From Yoonia sp. (GTDB lineage: Bacteria; Pseudomonadota; Alphaproteobacteria; Rhodobacterales; Rhodobacteraceae), in NCBI RefSeq assembly GCF_017854565.1, contig NZ_JAFMHJ010000025.1, positions 1-50,130 on the forward strand: a DNA stretch of 50,130 nt. The letters are read 5' to 3'. Positions within the stretch are counted from its first letter, which is position 1; each line of letters starts with the position of its first letter. The notes under the pieces are model-generated. The model saw only the letters and a list, made by a program, of their open reading frames with translations. It was not told where the DNA came from and did no database searches. Below are positions 23,940-32,639 of the stretch, in pieces. The position numbers and the translations under genes are program-made.

Positions 23940-25250
23940 GTGTCCTTCATCAGGATATTGTCAAGCTTTGTTCTGATTTGGATCACAACCCTGTCAACCG
24001 CCACCGCCCACGAGGTACTGCCGTCAATTGCCGACATGACCCAGGAGAATGGCCGCATTGTCTTTGAAATCAGGGCCAATCTCGAAAGCTTTGTTGCAGG
24101 GATCAATCTGACCGAAACCGCCGACACCAACGCGGCGCCACAGGCGTCCACCTATGACCAGCTGCGGGGACTTGACGCTGCAGCACTGGAAGACCGGTTT
24201 CGCGCCTTCTGGCCTAGGATGGCCGCCGGGATCACATTGACGGCAGATGGCACCACCTTGGTTCCCACACTGGACGCCGTCAGTGTCGGACCCGTCGGAA
24301 ACCCCGAATTGGTGCGCGCATCAACCATCCGCTTCAGCGCGGCCTTGCCCGACGCGGCCAGCACGGTACTGGTCGGCTGGGCACCCGCATTCGGGGTCTT
24401 GGTGATCCGCCAGATGGGGGTCGATGCGCCCTATGATGGCTACCTCGAAGCGGGCGCTCTTAGCGATCCCATTCAACTTGCGGGTGGGGATCAGGCGACA
24501 AGCTGGCAATCATTTCTGCGCTACATTCCGGTTGGGTTCGATCACATCGTGCCCAAGGGCCTTGACCATATTTTGTTCGTGCTGGGCCTTTTCTTTCTGT
24601 CAACACGGTTGCGCCCGCTTTTGACGCAAGTGTCCCTGTTCACTTTGGCGCATACGATCACGCTGGCACTGGCCGCTTTGGGATACGTATCAATCCCCGG
24701 CACCATCGTAGAGCCGCTGATCGCCGCCTCGATCGTGTTTGTCGCCGTCGAAAATATCTACATGAAAGGCCTGAGCCGATCACGACCGTTCGTGGTCTTC
24801 GGCTTTGGTCTGTTGCATGGCCTTGGCTTTGCGTCGGTCCTTGGGGAATTCGGGCTGCCCGAAGGTTCATTTATCCCGGCTTTGATCGGTTTCAACGTGG
24901 GTGTCGAAATTGGCCAGCTTGCGGTGATCACCGTGATGTTTCTATGCGTCTGGCAGGCGGTCCGGGTGGACCGTGGCCGCAACGAAGCGGGGCAGGGGCT
25001 GGGCTTGTATGCGGCCTTGCTGGTTGGGGCGGTCGTGCTGATCGCGGTGGACCCGGCGCAACTGGCGTTCGTGTTGGACACACCGGTCTGGCTTTTTGCC
25101 GGGCCGCTGGCTGCGGTGTTCGCCCTGTGCACGGCGTCGATCCTGTTTCGCGACCAGCAAGAGGCGTTCCGACGGATCGTCGCAATCCCCGCGTCCTCGG
25201 CGATTGCCCTTGTCGGGACCTATTGGTTTGTTGAAAGGGTGTTTTTGTAA
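23940..25250 (+). CDS. HupE/UreJ-family membrane protein (putative nickel/cobalt permease)
   Basis: About 436 residues from the chosen GTG start. A signal peptide (SFIRILSSFVLIWITTLSTATA then HEVLP) leads into a ~170-residue extracytoplasmic part. The family core follows: YIPVGFDHIVPKGLDHILFV, LFTLAHTITLALAALGYV, EPLIAASIVFVAVENIYMKG and VFGFGLLHGLGFASVLGEFG, with about seven helices. The conserved His and Asp residues in HIVPKGLDH and LAHT are those expected of HupE_UreJ_2 proteins, which move Ni or Co. The start is uncertain: ATG 23904 (weak GAGAGA upstream) would overlap the divergent DUF4198 gene by 8 bases, so I favour GTG 23940, which gives a compact signal peptide. A 12-bp hairpin terminator follows the stop. 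Confidence 0.85.
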   Translation: MSFIRILSSFVLIWITTLSTATAHEVLPSIADMTQENGRIVFEIRANLESFVAGINLTETADTNAAPQASTYDQLRGLDAAALEDRFRAFWPRMAAGITLTADGTTLVPTLDAVSVGPVGNPELVRASTIRFSAALPDAASTVLVGWAPAFGVLVIRQMGVDAPYDGYLEAGALSDPIQLAGGDQATSWQSFLRYIPVGFDHIVPKGLDHILFVLGLFFLSTRLRPLLTQVSLFTLAHTITLALAALGYVSIPGTIVEPLIAASIVFVAVENIYMKGLSRSRPFVVFGFGLLHGLGFASVLGEFGLPEGSFIPALIGFNVGVEIGQLAVITVMFLCVWQAVRVDRGRNEAGQGLGLYAALLVGAVVLIAVDPAQLAFVLDTPVWLFAGPLAAVFALCTASILFRDQQEAFRRIVAIPASSAIALVGTYWFVERVFL

Positions 25251-25256
25251 CGCTCT

Positions 25257-25289
25257 GGGTTCGATGCGCGGTCGCATCGAACCCATTTT
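25257..25289. terminator. Bidirectional terminator, 12-bp perfect stem
   Basis: GGGTTCGATGCG (25257-25268) pairs perfectly with CGCATCGAACCC (25273-25284) around a 4-base loop, followed by ATTTTG. It lies between the convergent HupE-like and beta-helix genes. The T-tail is short, but the stem is very stable. Confidence 0.7.
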
Positions 25290-25304
25290 GCCTGATCCAG
25301 TGAC

Positions 25305-26717
25305 CTACTGAACCGTCACGCCTTCGACATCAAAACCGTCGGCAATGTCAGAACTGACGACCGTCAGCGTGCCAACCCCGTCATCGTCCTGCACCACCTC
25401 GACCCCGGTGTCGTCGCTGTCATCGTTGTTGGCGGTTGTGACGTTGGTGATCGTCACGGCTACATCTCCGGCATCTTCCTCTTCAAAGACCATACCCTTG
25501 CCGCCGTTAGCGCGCGCACCGGAATGGTCGATAATCCCAGTCACATCGCCCGCACCGTACTCGGACATCTTAAAGCCGTCGTCGGTGTTTTCTTCTGCCG
25601 ATGTCGCCACGAACGACACATGAATATCGCCCGCACCTTCCTCGTCAAAGTCGATACCTTCATCCAGATTGCCCGCGACGCGCGCACCCAGCATGGTCGC
25701 GATCAATGATCCGTCACCAGCTTCGTCCAGATCAATCCCGTCATCCAGATCCAGACCAAAGGCATATTCCGCGACAAAACCGCTGTCATAAAAATCGACT
25801 TCACGTTCAATACATGCGTTGTCAGGCGCATCTGTGATGGGGCCGGGGATGGCATCGGCGGCTGTTGTGCCATCATCAAACGCGGCCTCTGCCTGATCCG
25901 GCAGGAACGCCCCCAGGACCGACGGATCGCAATAATTGCCATTGGCCGAGAAGACAGAGTCGACGACCAGCACCGTGATATCGCCCGCGTCACCTTCATC
26001 CAACTCGACGCCATCCGCGCCGACACCATGGAACGTCGATCCGATGGCGGTGAACGTGATGCTGCCGGGGCCGCGTTCATCAGCGCGCAATCCGTCGGCA
26101 TCAAAACGACCATAGCCAACGCCATCAATAGTCAGGTTTGTCGCATTGATCACAAGCGACGCAGGCGACCCATCGCCACCACCACCCGCACCGCCGCCAC
26201 AGGCATCAGCAAGCGAACAATCCGAGATGTGCACACCATGCCCCGCCACATTTTTGACGGTCACATCGGTCAGGTTCAGATGGATGGGGCCGATTGCGTC
26301 GATAGGGACACCGATAAACAAACCTTTGCCCGCCGGACCATCCAGATCGCCCCGGTTGTTGATGTCAAAGCCGCCGGGCCCAACCAACGTCAGGCCGGTC
26401 AGCGTCAAATCCGCGCCGTTGGGCACCGCTATCAATGTCACATTGTTGCCTGTCATGATCATCTGGCCGGTGCCGACAATGGAAAGCGAGGCGCTGCCTT
26501 CGTAGCTGAGAGTGGTTTCGATCGCAACAGGGGTGCCGGCGGCCAGCAATATCTGGCTGGGTGTTTCTGACACGGCCGCCGTTGCCAATGCCGCGCGCAG
26601 GCTGCCGGGGCCGCTGTCTGCCGCTGATGTCACGATGATGGTTTCAACCGGCTGTGCCGCAGCAAGACCCGCTGTCAAAAGCATTATGGCCGTTGCCGTC
26701 AGTAGGTGCGATTTCAT
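25305..26717 (-). CDS. Exported parallel beta-helix protein with acidic repeats
   Basis: A 470-residue secreted protein. A signal peptide (MKSHLLTATAIMLLTAGLAAA) is followed by VTSAADSGPGSLRAALATA, the usual entry motif of bacterial right-handed beta-helix (pectate-lyase-like/CSLREA-type) proteins. The helix continues with turns such as LTGLTLVGPGGFDI. The C-terminal half has about five units of the type DG(V/I)-x-L/F-D-E-x-x-(A)GD-(I/V)-x-V (GVELDEGDAGDITVLVV, GIDLDEAGDGSLIATML, GIDFDEEGAGDIHVSFV and so on), very rich in Asp and Glu. Such stacks may bind calcium. No enzyme active site is recognisable. AAGGAT lies 8 bases before ATG 26717. Confidence 0.85.
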   Translation of the reverse strand: MKSHLLTATAIMLLTAGLAAAQPVETIIVTSAADSGPGSLRAALATAAVSETPSQILLAAGTPVAIETTLSYEGSASLSIVGTGQMIMTGNNVTLIAVPNGADLTLTGLTLVGPGGFDINNRGDLDGPAGKGLFIGVPIDAIGPIHLNLTDVTVKNVAGHGVHISDCSLADACGGGAGGGGDGSPASLVINATNLTIDGVGYGRFDADGLRADERGPGSITFTAIGSTFHGVGADGVELDEGDAGDITVLVVDSVFSANGNYCDPSVLGAFLPDQAEAAFDDGTTAADAIPGPITDAPDNACIEREVDFYDSGFVAEYAFGLDLDDGIDLDEAGDGSLIATMLGARVAGNLDEGIDFDEEGAGDIHVSFVATSAEENTDDGFKMSEYGAGDVTGIIDHSGARANGGKGMVFEEEDAGDVAVTITNVTTANNDDSDDTGVEVVQDDDGVGTLTVVSSDIADGFDVEGVTVQ

Positions 26718-26971
26718 GAATGCGTATCCTTCGATATTGGGTAAGTCTGTCTCGTTTGCCATCTATCATCACCAACGTAACAGTATAAAATCACCCGGTT
26801 TGACGCCCATCGGACAGATCCACGCTTGCGCTTTGGCGCGATAGCATCTAATGGGCAGTCACTTAATCCCGCAGGCGGGGGCGGGTCGGCTGGGGAGAAA
26901 TCCCAAACGATCCACCGGTTGGGCAAATGCCTAATCCCCCGCTGAGGCTGAAACCGGAAAAGGAAAACGAC

Positions 26972-27748
26972 ATGGCTCTTCCCGAGTTCTCCATGCGCCA
27001 GCTGCTTGAGGCAGGCGTACACTTTGGTCACCAGACCGCCCGCTGGAACCCCAAGATGGGTCAATACATCTACGGTTCGCGCAACGGCATCCACATCATG
27101 GACCTGACACAGACCGTTCCAATGTTGGATCAGGCGCTGCAAGTCATCCGTGACACCGTCGCCAAAGGCGGCCGCATCTTGTTCGTCGGCACCAAGCGTC
27201 AGGCGCAAAAGCCGATCATGGACGCCGCCGAGAAATCCGCACAGTTCTACATGAACCACCGCTGGCTCGGTGGCACGCTGACCAACTGGCAGACTGTTTC
27301 GCTGTCGATCAATCGGCTCAAGCAAATCGACGAAGCCTCCGCAAATGGCTTTGCCGGCCTGACCAAGAAAGAGCGTCTTGGCATGGAGCGTGAGCAGGGC
27401 AAACTGCAGGCATCCCTTGGCGGTATCCGCGAAATGGGCGGCGTGCCTGACCTGATCTTTATCATTGACGTCAACAAGGAAGATTTGGCCATCGCAGAAG
27501 CCCGCAAACTGGGTATTCCTGTTGTTGCCGTTGTTGATACCAACTGTTCGCCTGCCGGCGTTGACTATGTCATCCCGGGCAACGACGACGCGGCACGCGC
27601 CATCGCACTTTATACCGATCTGGCTGCACGTGCAGCCCTTGACGGTATGCAGGCTCAATTGGGCGCCGCTGGCGTTGACATGGGCGCGATGGAAAACCTC
27701 GCCGAAGAATACGTCGCCGAAGAAGCTGCAGCCGCAGCCTCGTCTTAA
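26972..27748 (+). CDS. rpsB: 30S ribosomal protein S2
   Basis: A 258-residue ribosomal protein of the small subunit. S2 signatures are clear: [20 protein letters not shown] at the N-terminus, [67 protein letters not shown] and a [23 protein letters not shown] block. ATG 26972 is preceded by GGAAAAGGAAAA. The Glu/Ala-rich tail ([15 protein letters not shown]) is common in alphaproteobacteria. It is followed 73 bases later by tsf in the standard bacterial order; the 250-base spacer upstream, shared with the divergent beta-helix gene, should hold its promoter and leader. Confidence 0.98.
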   Translation: MALPEFSMRQLLEAGVHFGHQTARWNPKMGQYIYGSRNGIHIMDLTQTVPMLDQALQVIRDTVAKGGRILFVGTKRQAQKPIMDAAEKSAQFYMNHRWLGGTLTNWQTVSLSINRLKQIDEASANGFAGLTKKERLGMEREQGKLQASLGGIREMGGVPDLIFIIDVNKEDLAIAEARKLGIPVVAVVDTNCSPAGVDYVIPGNDDAARAIALYTDLAARAALDGMQAQLGAAGVDMGAMENLAEEYVAEEAAAAASS

Positions 27749-27821
27749 GCGTCACAAAATAGTCGGGCAGGGGGCCTATGTTCCCGCCCGCAGACATTCA
27801 AATCCGCTAAGGAGAAGTAAC

Positions 27822-28694
27822 ATGGCAATCACCGCTGCAATGGTGAAAGATCTGCGCGACAGCACGGGCGCAGGCATGATGGACGCCAAGAAGGCGCTGA
27901 CGGAAACAGATGGCGATATGCAAGCCGCTGTTGACTGGCTGCGCACCAAAGGTCTGGCGAAAGCCGCCAAGAAATCTGGCCGCACGGCTGCAGAAGGTCT
28001 TGTGGCTGTCGCTGTTCGCGATGGCAAAGGGATCGCTGTCGAAGTGAACTCTGAAACCGACTTTGTCAGCAAGAACGCTGACTTCCAGAAAATGGTTTCC
28101 GGGATCGCCGAAGCGGCGTTGGGCGTATCGGACATTGATGCACTCAAAGCGGCTGACATGGGCGGCAAAACCGTCGAGCAGACAGTCGTCGACGCCGTCG
28201 CGGTGATCGGTGAAAACATGTCCGTGCGCCGTATGGCCGTGCTGGAAGGTGACAACGTGGTCAACTATGTCCACAACGCTGCTGCACCCGGCATGGGCAA
28301 CATCGGCGTGCTGGTTGCAATGACCGGCGACAACGAGGCATTCGGTCGTCAGGTCGCGATGCATATCGCCGCTGCGAACCCCGCATCGCTGTCAGAGGCC
28401 GATCTTGACCCGGCCGTGGTCGAGAAGGAAAAGCAGGTCCAGATGGACATCGCCCGCGAGTCTGGCAAGCCTGAAGCCGTGATCGAAAAGATGATCGTTG
28501 GCCGTATGAAAAAATACATGGCCGAAGTGACGCTGCTGAACCAGCAGTTCGTCGTGAACCCGGATATGACCGTTGCGGACGCCGCAAAAGAAGCTGGCGT
28601 TGAGATCACAGGCTACGCACGTCTGGAAGTCGGCGAAGGCATCGAAAAAGTCGAAGAAGACTTTGCCGCAGAAGTCGCCAAGCTGAACGCCTAA
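27822..28694 (+). CDS. tsf: Translation elongation factor Ts
   Basis: A 290-residue guanine-nucleotide exchange factor for EF-Tu. The N-terminal UBA-like helix ([20 protein letters not shown], then [19 protein letters not shown]) leads to the Tu-contacting [16 protein letters not shown] block at residues 74-89. The dimerisation core ([38 protein letters not shown]) follows, and the chain ends with [25 protein letters not shown] in AAGGAGAAGTAAC precedes ATG 27822. It is cotranscribed with rpsB and followed by a strong terminator. Confidence 0.98.
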   Translation: MAITAAMVKDLRDSTGAGMMDAKKALTETDGDMQAAVDWLRTKGLAKAAKKSGRTAAEGLVAVAVRDGKGIAVEVNSETDFVSKNADFQKMVSGIAEAALGVSDIDALKAADMGGKTVEQTVVDAVAVIGENMSVRRMAVLEGDNVVNYVHNAAAPGMGNIGVLVAMTGDNEAFGRQVAMHIAAANPASLSEADLDPAVVEKEKQVQMDIARESGKPEAVIEKMIVGRMKKYMAEVTLLNQQFVVNPDMTVADAAKEAGVEITGYARLEVGEGIEKVEEDFAAEVAKLNA

Positions 28695-28722
28695 GCACTG
28701 TACAACGGCACCGTTACAAACG

Positions 28723-28757
28723 AACGGCCCGCGGGACATACCCGACGGGCCGTTTTT
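28723..28757 (+). terminator. Rho-independent terminator of rpsB-tsf
   Basis: AACGGCCCG (28723-28731) pairs with CGGGCCGTT (28746-28754) around a 14-base loop that can itself pair (CGGG/CCCG), followed by TTT. It lies 28 bases after the tsf stop. Confidence 0.85.
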
Positions 28758-28924
28758 CATGTGCCGCACACGACAACAAAGATTCAGGGGATGTGTCCGA
28801 AGACCATGGGTTTGGATCGGCATCAATAAGACGCATAATCAGTATTATGTAATATAAATACCTAACTACATTTGAGCACTTCGTGATGTAACGCACTGAT
28901 AGTACGTTAACATTCCGAATTTAT

Positions 28925-30031
28925 TCATGTGCTGCACGCAGATGTGCCAGCATTGAACTGCTCCAATTCCATTTCTTCGCAAATGATGTCGTCCTGCGCC
29001 AGCGCGGCAGCGACGGCTTGCTCGGTTGCGCTCGGACCAGTGTGATCGGTGCCACCCGTCTGATCTGCGCCGACCCCAAGCCCGTCAAAAAAGTGCTGCA
29101 TAACATAGTTGACGGCATCAGGTCGGACAGATCGCCGATCAGGCGCAAACATGTCGCGGGACAAACCCGGATGTGTCACCAACTCGTATGACGGGAAATA
29201 ATCGACGTCATCGTGAAGATCGCAGAACGCACCGGCAGCGGCCCGCAGGATCGACGATCCAACCGTCGACGTCAAAACATGGGTGCGCGGCACAGCCGTC
29301 GCAGCAAGCGGCACGGGCGATACGGTCAGCAGCATCCGGATATCGGGATTGATCCGCCGCAACAATGTCCGCACGTCGTGCAGCAGTTCCATCACGTCGG
29401 GATACCCAAGGTTGCGAAAACCATGATCCTCAGACGCAAAGCTGCCCGCGATCGTGCCCGGACAACTCGAATAGACCAGACCGCTGGCGCGATTATACCA
29501 GCATTCGGTCAGCCCAAGCGTAAAGACAAAGACAGACGCGTCTTTGACACCATTGCGGATCGCAGCAAAGGTGGCATCGCGCGCATCGCATAACTCTTGT
29601 TCGGTTTCAAAGCCGCCGGGTTCGATCTGCGGGCGCAGCGGGTCGTAAAACACCCCCTCCTCCGCCCATATTTCACGGTCCTGCGCTGCGGGGTCCAATG
29701 CCCAGGTCAGCCATGATTTCAAGACGTCGGGCGTATAGATATTGCCCACGCGGAACGAAAACACTCCAAAGTGGAATTCCTTTTGCAGCGCCGCACTTAA
29801 CCCGAATGGCGCTGGTTCTGCATTGTGCCATGCAAACCCCGCAGCGCTCAGCGCGCGCCCGATGTGTTGGGCAAAGCACGATCCAACGGTCAGGATCTTT
29901 TCATCGCGCGTAATTTCATAGGCCGGCGTCCATAAATCCGCCAATGTCGCTTGCGATGTTGCCGCGCGTGCGACGGACGTCTGCCAGTAGCTTGATCGCG
30001 GTAGCCGGGTGTACGGGGTGTTATTGGTCAT
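28925..30031 (-). CDS. GSCFA-domain protein
   Basis: A 368-residue protein whose N-terminal part carries the name-giving signature: KILTVGSCFAQHIGRALSAA at about residues 45-64. It continues with FGVFSFRVGNIYTP, VFVFTLGLTECWYN, RMLLTVSPVPLAATAVPRTH and the late DVDYFPSYELV block, all matching the GSCFA family (related to SGNH/GDSL hydrolases, with the Ser in GSCFA as nucleophile). Family members are thought to act on acylated glycans or in surface-polysaccharide loci, but none is well characterised. The C-terminal ~60 residues are Ala/Glu-rich and unconserved. I chose ATG 30031 over the longer frame because it starts just before the conserved R-S-x-Y-W-Q segment. Confidence 0.85.
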   Translation of the reverse strand: MTNNTPYTRLPRSSYWQTSVARAATSQATLADLWTPAYEITRDEKILTVGSCFAQHIGRALSAAGFAWHNAEPAPFGLSAALQKEFHFGVFSFRVGNIYTPDVLKSWLTWALDPAAQDREIWAEEGVFYDPLRPQIEPGGFETEQELCDARDATFAAIRNGVKDASVFVFTLGLTECWYNRASGLVYSSCPGTIAGSFASEDHGFRNLGYPDVMELLHDVRTLLRRINPDIRMLLTVSPVPLAATAVPRTHVLTSTVGSSILRAAAGAFCDLHDDVDYFPSYELVTHPGLSRDMFAPDRRSVRPDAVNYVMQHFFDGLGVGADQTGGTDHTGPSATEQAVAAALAQDDIICEEMELEQFNAGTSACST

Positions 30032-30158
30032 ATGCACACTTTTTAGATTATCCGTTGTCTGATACCAAATGACATGGTTCAAGGACAGCGTAACTAACAA
30101 GTCATATTTTGCGCAAAATCTGTTTTGCCGAACAACTCAGAGATGCTAGAGGATACGC

Positions 30159-30605
30159 ATGACACGCTCGATCTTGATCCTGAACGGCCCTAATCTGAAC
30201 CTGCTTGGCACACGCCAACCAGAGGTCTATGGCCCCACGACGCTGCAAGACATCCAAGACATGTGCAGCGCAAAGGCGGCACAGCTTGGTATCAGCATGG
30301 TATTTCGGCAAAGCAATCATGAAGGCGAACTGGTGGATGCGCTGCACGCGGCGCGCGGCACCCATGCCGGTGTGATCCTGAACGCCGGCGCCTATACGCA
30401 TACCTCGGTCGCGCTGATGGATGCGATATCGTCGATCATGCTGCCGGTGATCGAACTGCACCTGTCAAACATCCACGCCCGCGAGGCGTTTCGCCACAAA
30501 TCCTATATCGCGCCTGTGGCCATTGGCCAGATTTGCGGCTTTGGCGCTGCGGGGTATCCTTTGGCGATGGATGCACTTGTTTCCTATCTGGGCGACGCGG
30601 AATGA
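30159..30605 (+). CDS. aroQ: Type II 3-dehydroquinate dehydratase
   Basis: A 148-residue dodecameric enzyme of the shikimate pathway, converting 3-dehydroquinate to 3-dehydroshikimate. Active-site blocks: ILNGPNLNLLGTRQPEVYG with the catalytic Tyr24, FRQSNHEGELVDAL, ILNAGAYTHTSVAL and IELHLSNIHAREAFRHKS with His101. The terminal ICGFGAAGYPLAMDAL completes the family pattern. The stop overlaps the ATG of the downstream LuxR-family gene by four bases. The gene starts at ATG 30159, 127 bases from the divergent GSCFA gene. Confidence 0.97.
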   Translation: MTRSILILNGPNLNLLGTRQPEVYGPTTLQDIQDMCSAKAAQLGISMVFRQSNHEGELVDALHAARGTHAGVILNAGAYTHTSVALMDAISSIMLPVIELHLSNIHAREAFRHKSYIAPVAIGQICGFGAAGYPLAMDALVSYLGDAE

Positions 30606-31363
30606 CCGATTTCGTGCAGCAGCTTGAAAAACTGACAAACGCCCGCACCGTCGAGGAGTTGTGGAACATCCACACCACCCAGATGGTCGCATACGGCTTT
30701 GACCGGCTGATGTATGGTTTTACCCGCTATCGCACCTCCAGTTCGCTGGGCGACCCACAGGATTGGGTCCTGCTATCGACGCAAAGCCCGGAATACATGA
30801 AGGCCTTCTTCGACGAAGGCCTGTATTACCACGCGCCGATGTTGAAATGGGCCTTGGCCAACAATGGCGCCTGCAGCTGGCGCTGGATGATGGACATGAG
30901 CCGGATTGATAACCTCACCGCCAGTGAACAGCGCGTGATGGAATTCAACCGACGCATGGACGTCACGGCTGGCTATACCATCAGTTTCCGTTCCATTTCG
31001 GAACGTACCAAAGGCGCAATCGCGCTGACCGCACGGCCCGGCATCAGCCAGGATGCCGTCGAACAGACCTGGGCGCGCCACGGTGATGCGATTATCGTGA
31101 TGAACAACGTCATGCACCTCAAACTGCTGACCCTGCCCTATTCTGGCGAACGGCACCTGACCAAACGCCAGCGCGAGGTGCTGCAATGGGTCGGTGACGG
31201 CAAGACGACGCAGGATATTGCAGTCTTGTTGGGATTGACGCCCGCGACGGTGGAAAAACATCTGCGTCTGGCGCGTGATGCGCTGGATGTGGAAACCACC
31301 GCACAGGCCGTGCTCAAGGCCGCGTTCTACAACCAGATGTTTATCATCGACGCCGAAGCCTGA
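30602..31363 (+). CDS. LuxR-family regulator with autoinducer-binding domain (probable solo)
   Basis: A 253-residue regulator. The N-terminal ~165 residues fit the acyl-homoserine-lactone-binding fold (VEELWNIHTTQMVAYGFDRL, GLYYHAPMLKWALANNG, GYTISFRSISERTKGAIALT). The C-terminus has the LuxR helix-turn-helix: LTKRQREVLQWVGDGKTTQD, then IAVLLGLTPATVEKHLRLAR. At the place where LuxR proteins have the ligand-contacting Asp-Pro pair, this one reads HAPM, so Asp appears to be Ala. With no luxI-type synthase nearby, it may be a solo sensing another ligand or none. It is translationally coupled to aroQ and followed by a hairpin terminator, then by the injection-system operon about 680 bases downstream; control of that operon is possible but unproven. 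Confidence 0.9.
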   Translation: MTDFVQQLEKLTNARTVEELWNIHTTQMVAYGFDRLMYGFTRYRTSSSLGDPQDWVLLSTQSPEYMKAFFDEGLYYHAPMLKWALANNGACSWRWMMDMSRIDNLTASEQRVMEFNRRMDVTAGYTISFRSISERTKGAIALTARPGISQDAVEQTWARHGDAIIVMNNVMHLKLLTLPYSGERHLTKRQREVLQWVGDGKTTQDIAVLLGLTPATVEKHLRLARDALDVETTAQAVLKAAFYNQMFIIDAEA

Positions 31364-31414
31364 CGCCGGCTTGTCGCGTTTGCCCCAAGGGCACAGATCA
31401 CAACCCAGCGCAGG

Positions 31415-31436
31415 GTCAGGTTTCCCTGACTTTCTT
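31415..31436 (+). terminator. Hairpin terminator after aroQ-luxR
   Basis: GTCAGG (31415-31420) pairs with CCTGAC (31425-31430) around TTTC, followed by TTTCTT. It lies 52 bases after the luxR stop. The stem is short, so strength is moderate. Confidence 0.55.
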
Positions 31437-31450
31437 AACGCTACGTAACT

Positions 31451-31676
31451 TGCCACAGTGGCGGTGTTCCGTGAGTGGTGGCCTTAGGCCTGGGAACAGC
31501 GGGTCAGACCCCTTGCGATTTCAAGGCTCTGTGATCTGTGCCGGGCAACCGGACGCTGGCGCCCTGGGTTTGCCCTGTGGCGTCGGCAACCCTGACGCGT
31601 GTTTGTTCCGGTCCCGTCGGACAAGCACGATTATCGTCGCGGCACCGCATTTCTCCCGAGTGCGGTGCCGCATTTT
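31451..31676 (+). ncRNA. Candidate structured non-coding RNA (possibly 6S-like)
   Basis: Between two plus-strand terminators lies a protein-free 226-base GC-rich stretch. GCCACAG (31452-31458) pairs with CTGTGGC (31575-31581), closing a 130-base structure. Inside are CAGCG (31497-31501) with CGCTG (31554-31558) and an apical hairpin CCTTG/CAAGG (31511-31526). A rod with an internal bubble and a GCGGTGTTC-x-GTGAG segment near the 5' side recalls alphaproteobacterial 6S RNA, but the expected neighbour genes (zapA, ygfA) are absent, so the family is uncertain. It ends at a strong terminator. Confidence 0.4.
31639..31676 (+). terminator. Strong rho-independent terminator
   Basis: GCGGCACCGCA (31639-31649) pairs perfectly over 11 bp with TGCGGTGCCGC (31661-31671), followed by ATTTTAT. 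It lies 276 bases after the luxR stop and after another hairpin, so it probably ends a separate short transcript and isolates the injection-system operon from upstream transcription. Confidence 0.85.
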
Positions 31677-32039
31677 ATAGCGCGTCGCCTCATCAAAAAT
31701 AATTTAGCCGCAGCACAATATTTCCGATCTTCATAGATACAGATAACTTTCAACATATTTTTAAGGCGATGCGCTGCCTTCTGCCGATATAGGCACGCAA
31801 TCGCCATCGCCGTTGGCGTTTGTCTGTGCGGTTTGACACCAACACAATGCTTGCAAAGCGGTTTGGAATTGTGTTTGGGTGACGCTGGGACAACCATTTT
31901 TCCGAGTGTAACTTTTGCTGTCCATGGATGCGTTGTGTCGCAAGCCGCCATATTATTCGGCCCATCAAAGGGGGGGGACGTTGTCCGCTCACACCGTCAA
32001 CTTACATGGCCTTAATCGCAGGTCCGCTGGCTTGAATGC
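31677..32039. promoter_or_regulatory. 363-bp A+T-richer leader region of the injection-system operon
   Basis: This spacer, noticeably richer in A+T than its surroundings, separates the strong terminator from the first gene of the operon and must hold its promoter. A perfect TTGACA is present at 31833-31838, but I see no convincing -10 at 16-18 bases from it. No obvious lux-box palindrome was found. Reverse-strand open frames here look like noise. Confidence 0.4.
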
Positions 32040-32639
32040 GTGGTCGCTTTGATCGACCAGGCAATGACAGTGACTGTAGACCGATTAAATGGTTTTTTGG
32101 GTGGGCAGTTCTCCGTACCTGAAGATATTGTCGTTTTGTCGCCGTTGACCGATGCCGAAGGCAAGCCTGCAGATGCGGCCCGCAACCGTCTTGCATTTTT
32201 CATTACCAATATCACCGAAGATACCGTGCCCAGACGCGGGCACGCGCGCGGCGGTGCCTTTGGCGGGCTATCGGGCGAACAAGATCCGGTGCATTTGGAT
32301 ATCTACGCAATGCTGGCGGCGTCATATGATGCCAACATCTATGCCGAGGGCCTCAAGATGCTGTCCGCAGCCTTGATGTATTTCCAGACGTTCCCTGTTC
32401 TGACGCCGCAAAACACCCCCGAGATGCCCAACGGCATTCAGCAGCTCTCGTTTGAGATCAGCAACCTCAAGCCCGAAGAAATGGGTCAGATGTGGGGCAA
32501 TTTCGGTGGCCGCTATGTGCCTTCGGTCATGTTCAAAATCCGATCCGTCAGCCTTGTGTCCGGTGCGATCAAGTCGATCATTCCAACCATTCGCAAGCCA
32601 AGCGCCTCTGCCAATCCCGACCGTGGGAGGGGCAGATGA
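32040..32639 (+). CDS. eCIS cap/tail-terminator protein (DUF4255, Pvc16/Afp16-like)
   Basis: A 199-residue protein with the DUF4255 layout. The N-terminus (ALIDQAMTVTVDRLNGFLGG) is followed by DIVVLSPLTDAEGKPADAAR and RLAFFITNITEDTVPR, then YAMLAASYDANIYAEGLKML and ALMYFQTFPVLTPQNTPEM. It ends with EISNLKPEEMGQMWGNFGGR and YVPSVMFKIRSVSL. In Afp and PVC particles this protein caps the end of the tube and sheath and sets tail length with the tape measure. The start is GTG 32040; ATG 32064 is an alternative, but the family usually begins with an x-IDQAL helix as here. It heads the operon and overlaps the next gene by four bases. Confidence 0.88.
   Translation: MVALIDQAMTVTVDRLNGFLGGQFSVPEDIVVLSPLTDAEGKPADAARNRLAFFITNITEDTVPRRGHARGGAFGGLSGEQDPVHLDIYAMLAASYDANIYAEGLKMLSAALMYFQTFPVLTPQNTPEMPNGIQQLSFEISNLKPEEMGQMWGNFGGRYVPSVMFKIRSVSLVSGAIKSIIPTIRKPSASANPDRGRGR

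Noticed and set aside
31833..31838. A perfect TTGACA as the -35 of the eCIS operon
   Set aside because: No convincing -10 sequence lies 16-18 bases downstream, so I kept only a region-level note.
31631..31951. A 106-codon minus-strand frame upstream of the eCIS operon
   Set aside because: It runs across a strong plus-strand terminator, is Lys/Cys-rich without a family pattern, and has no supported start site.
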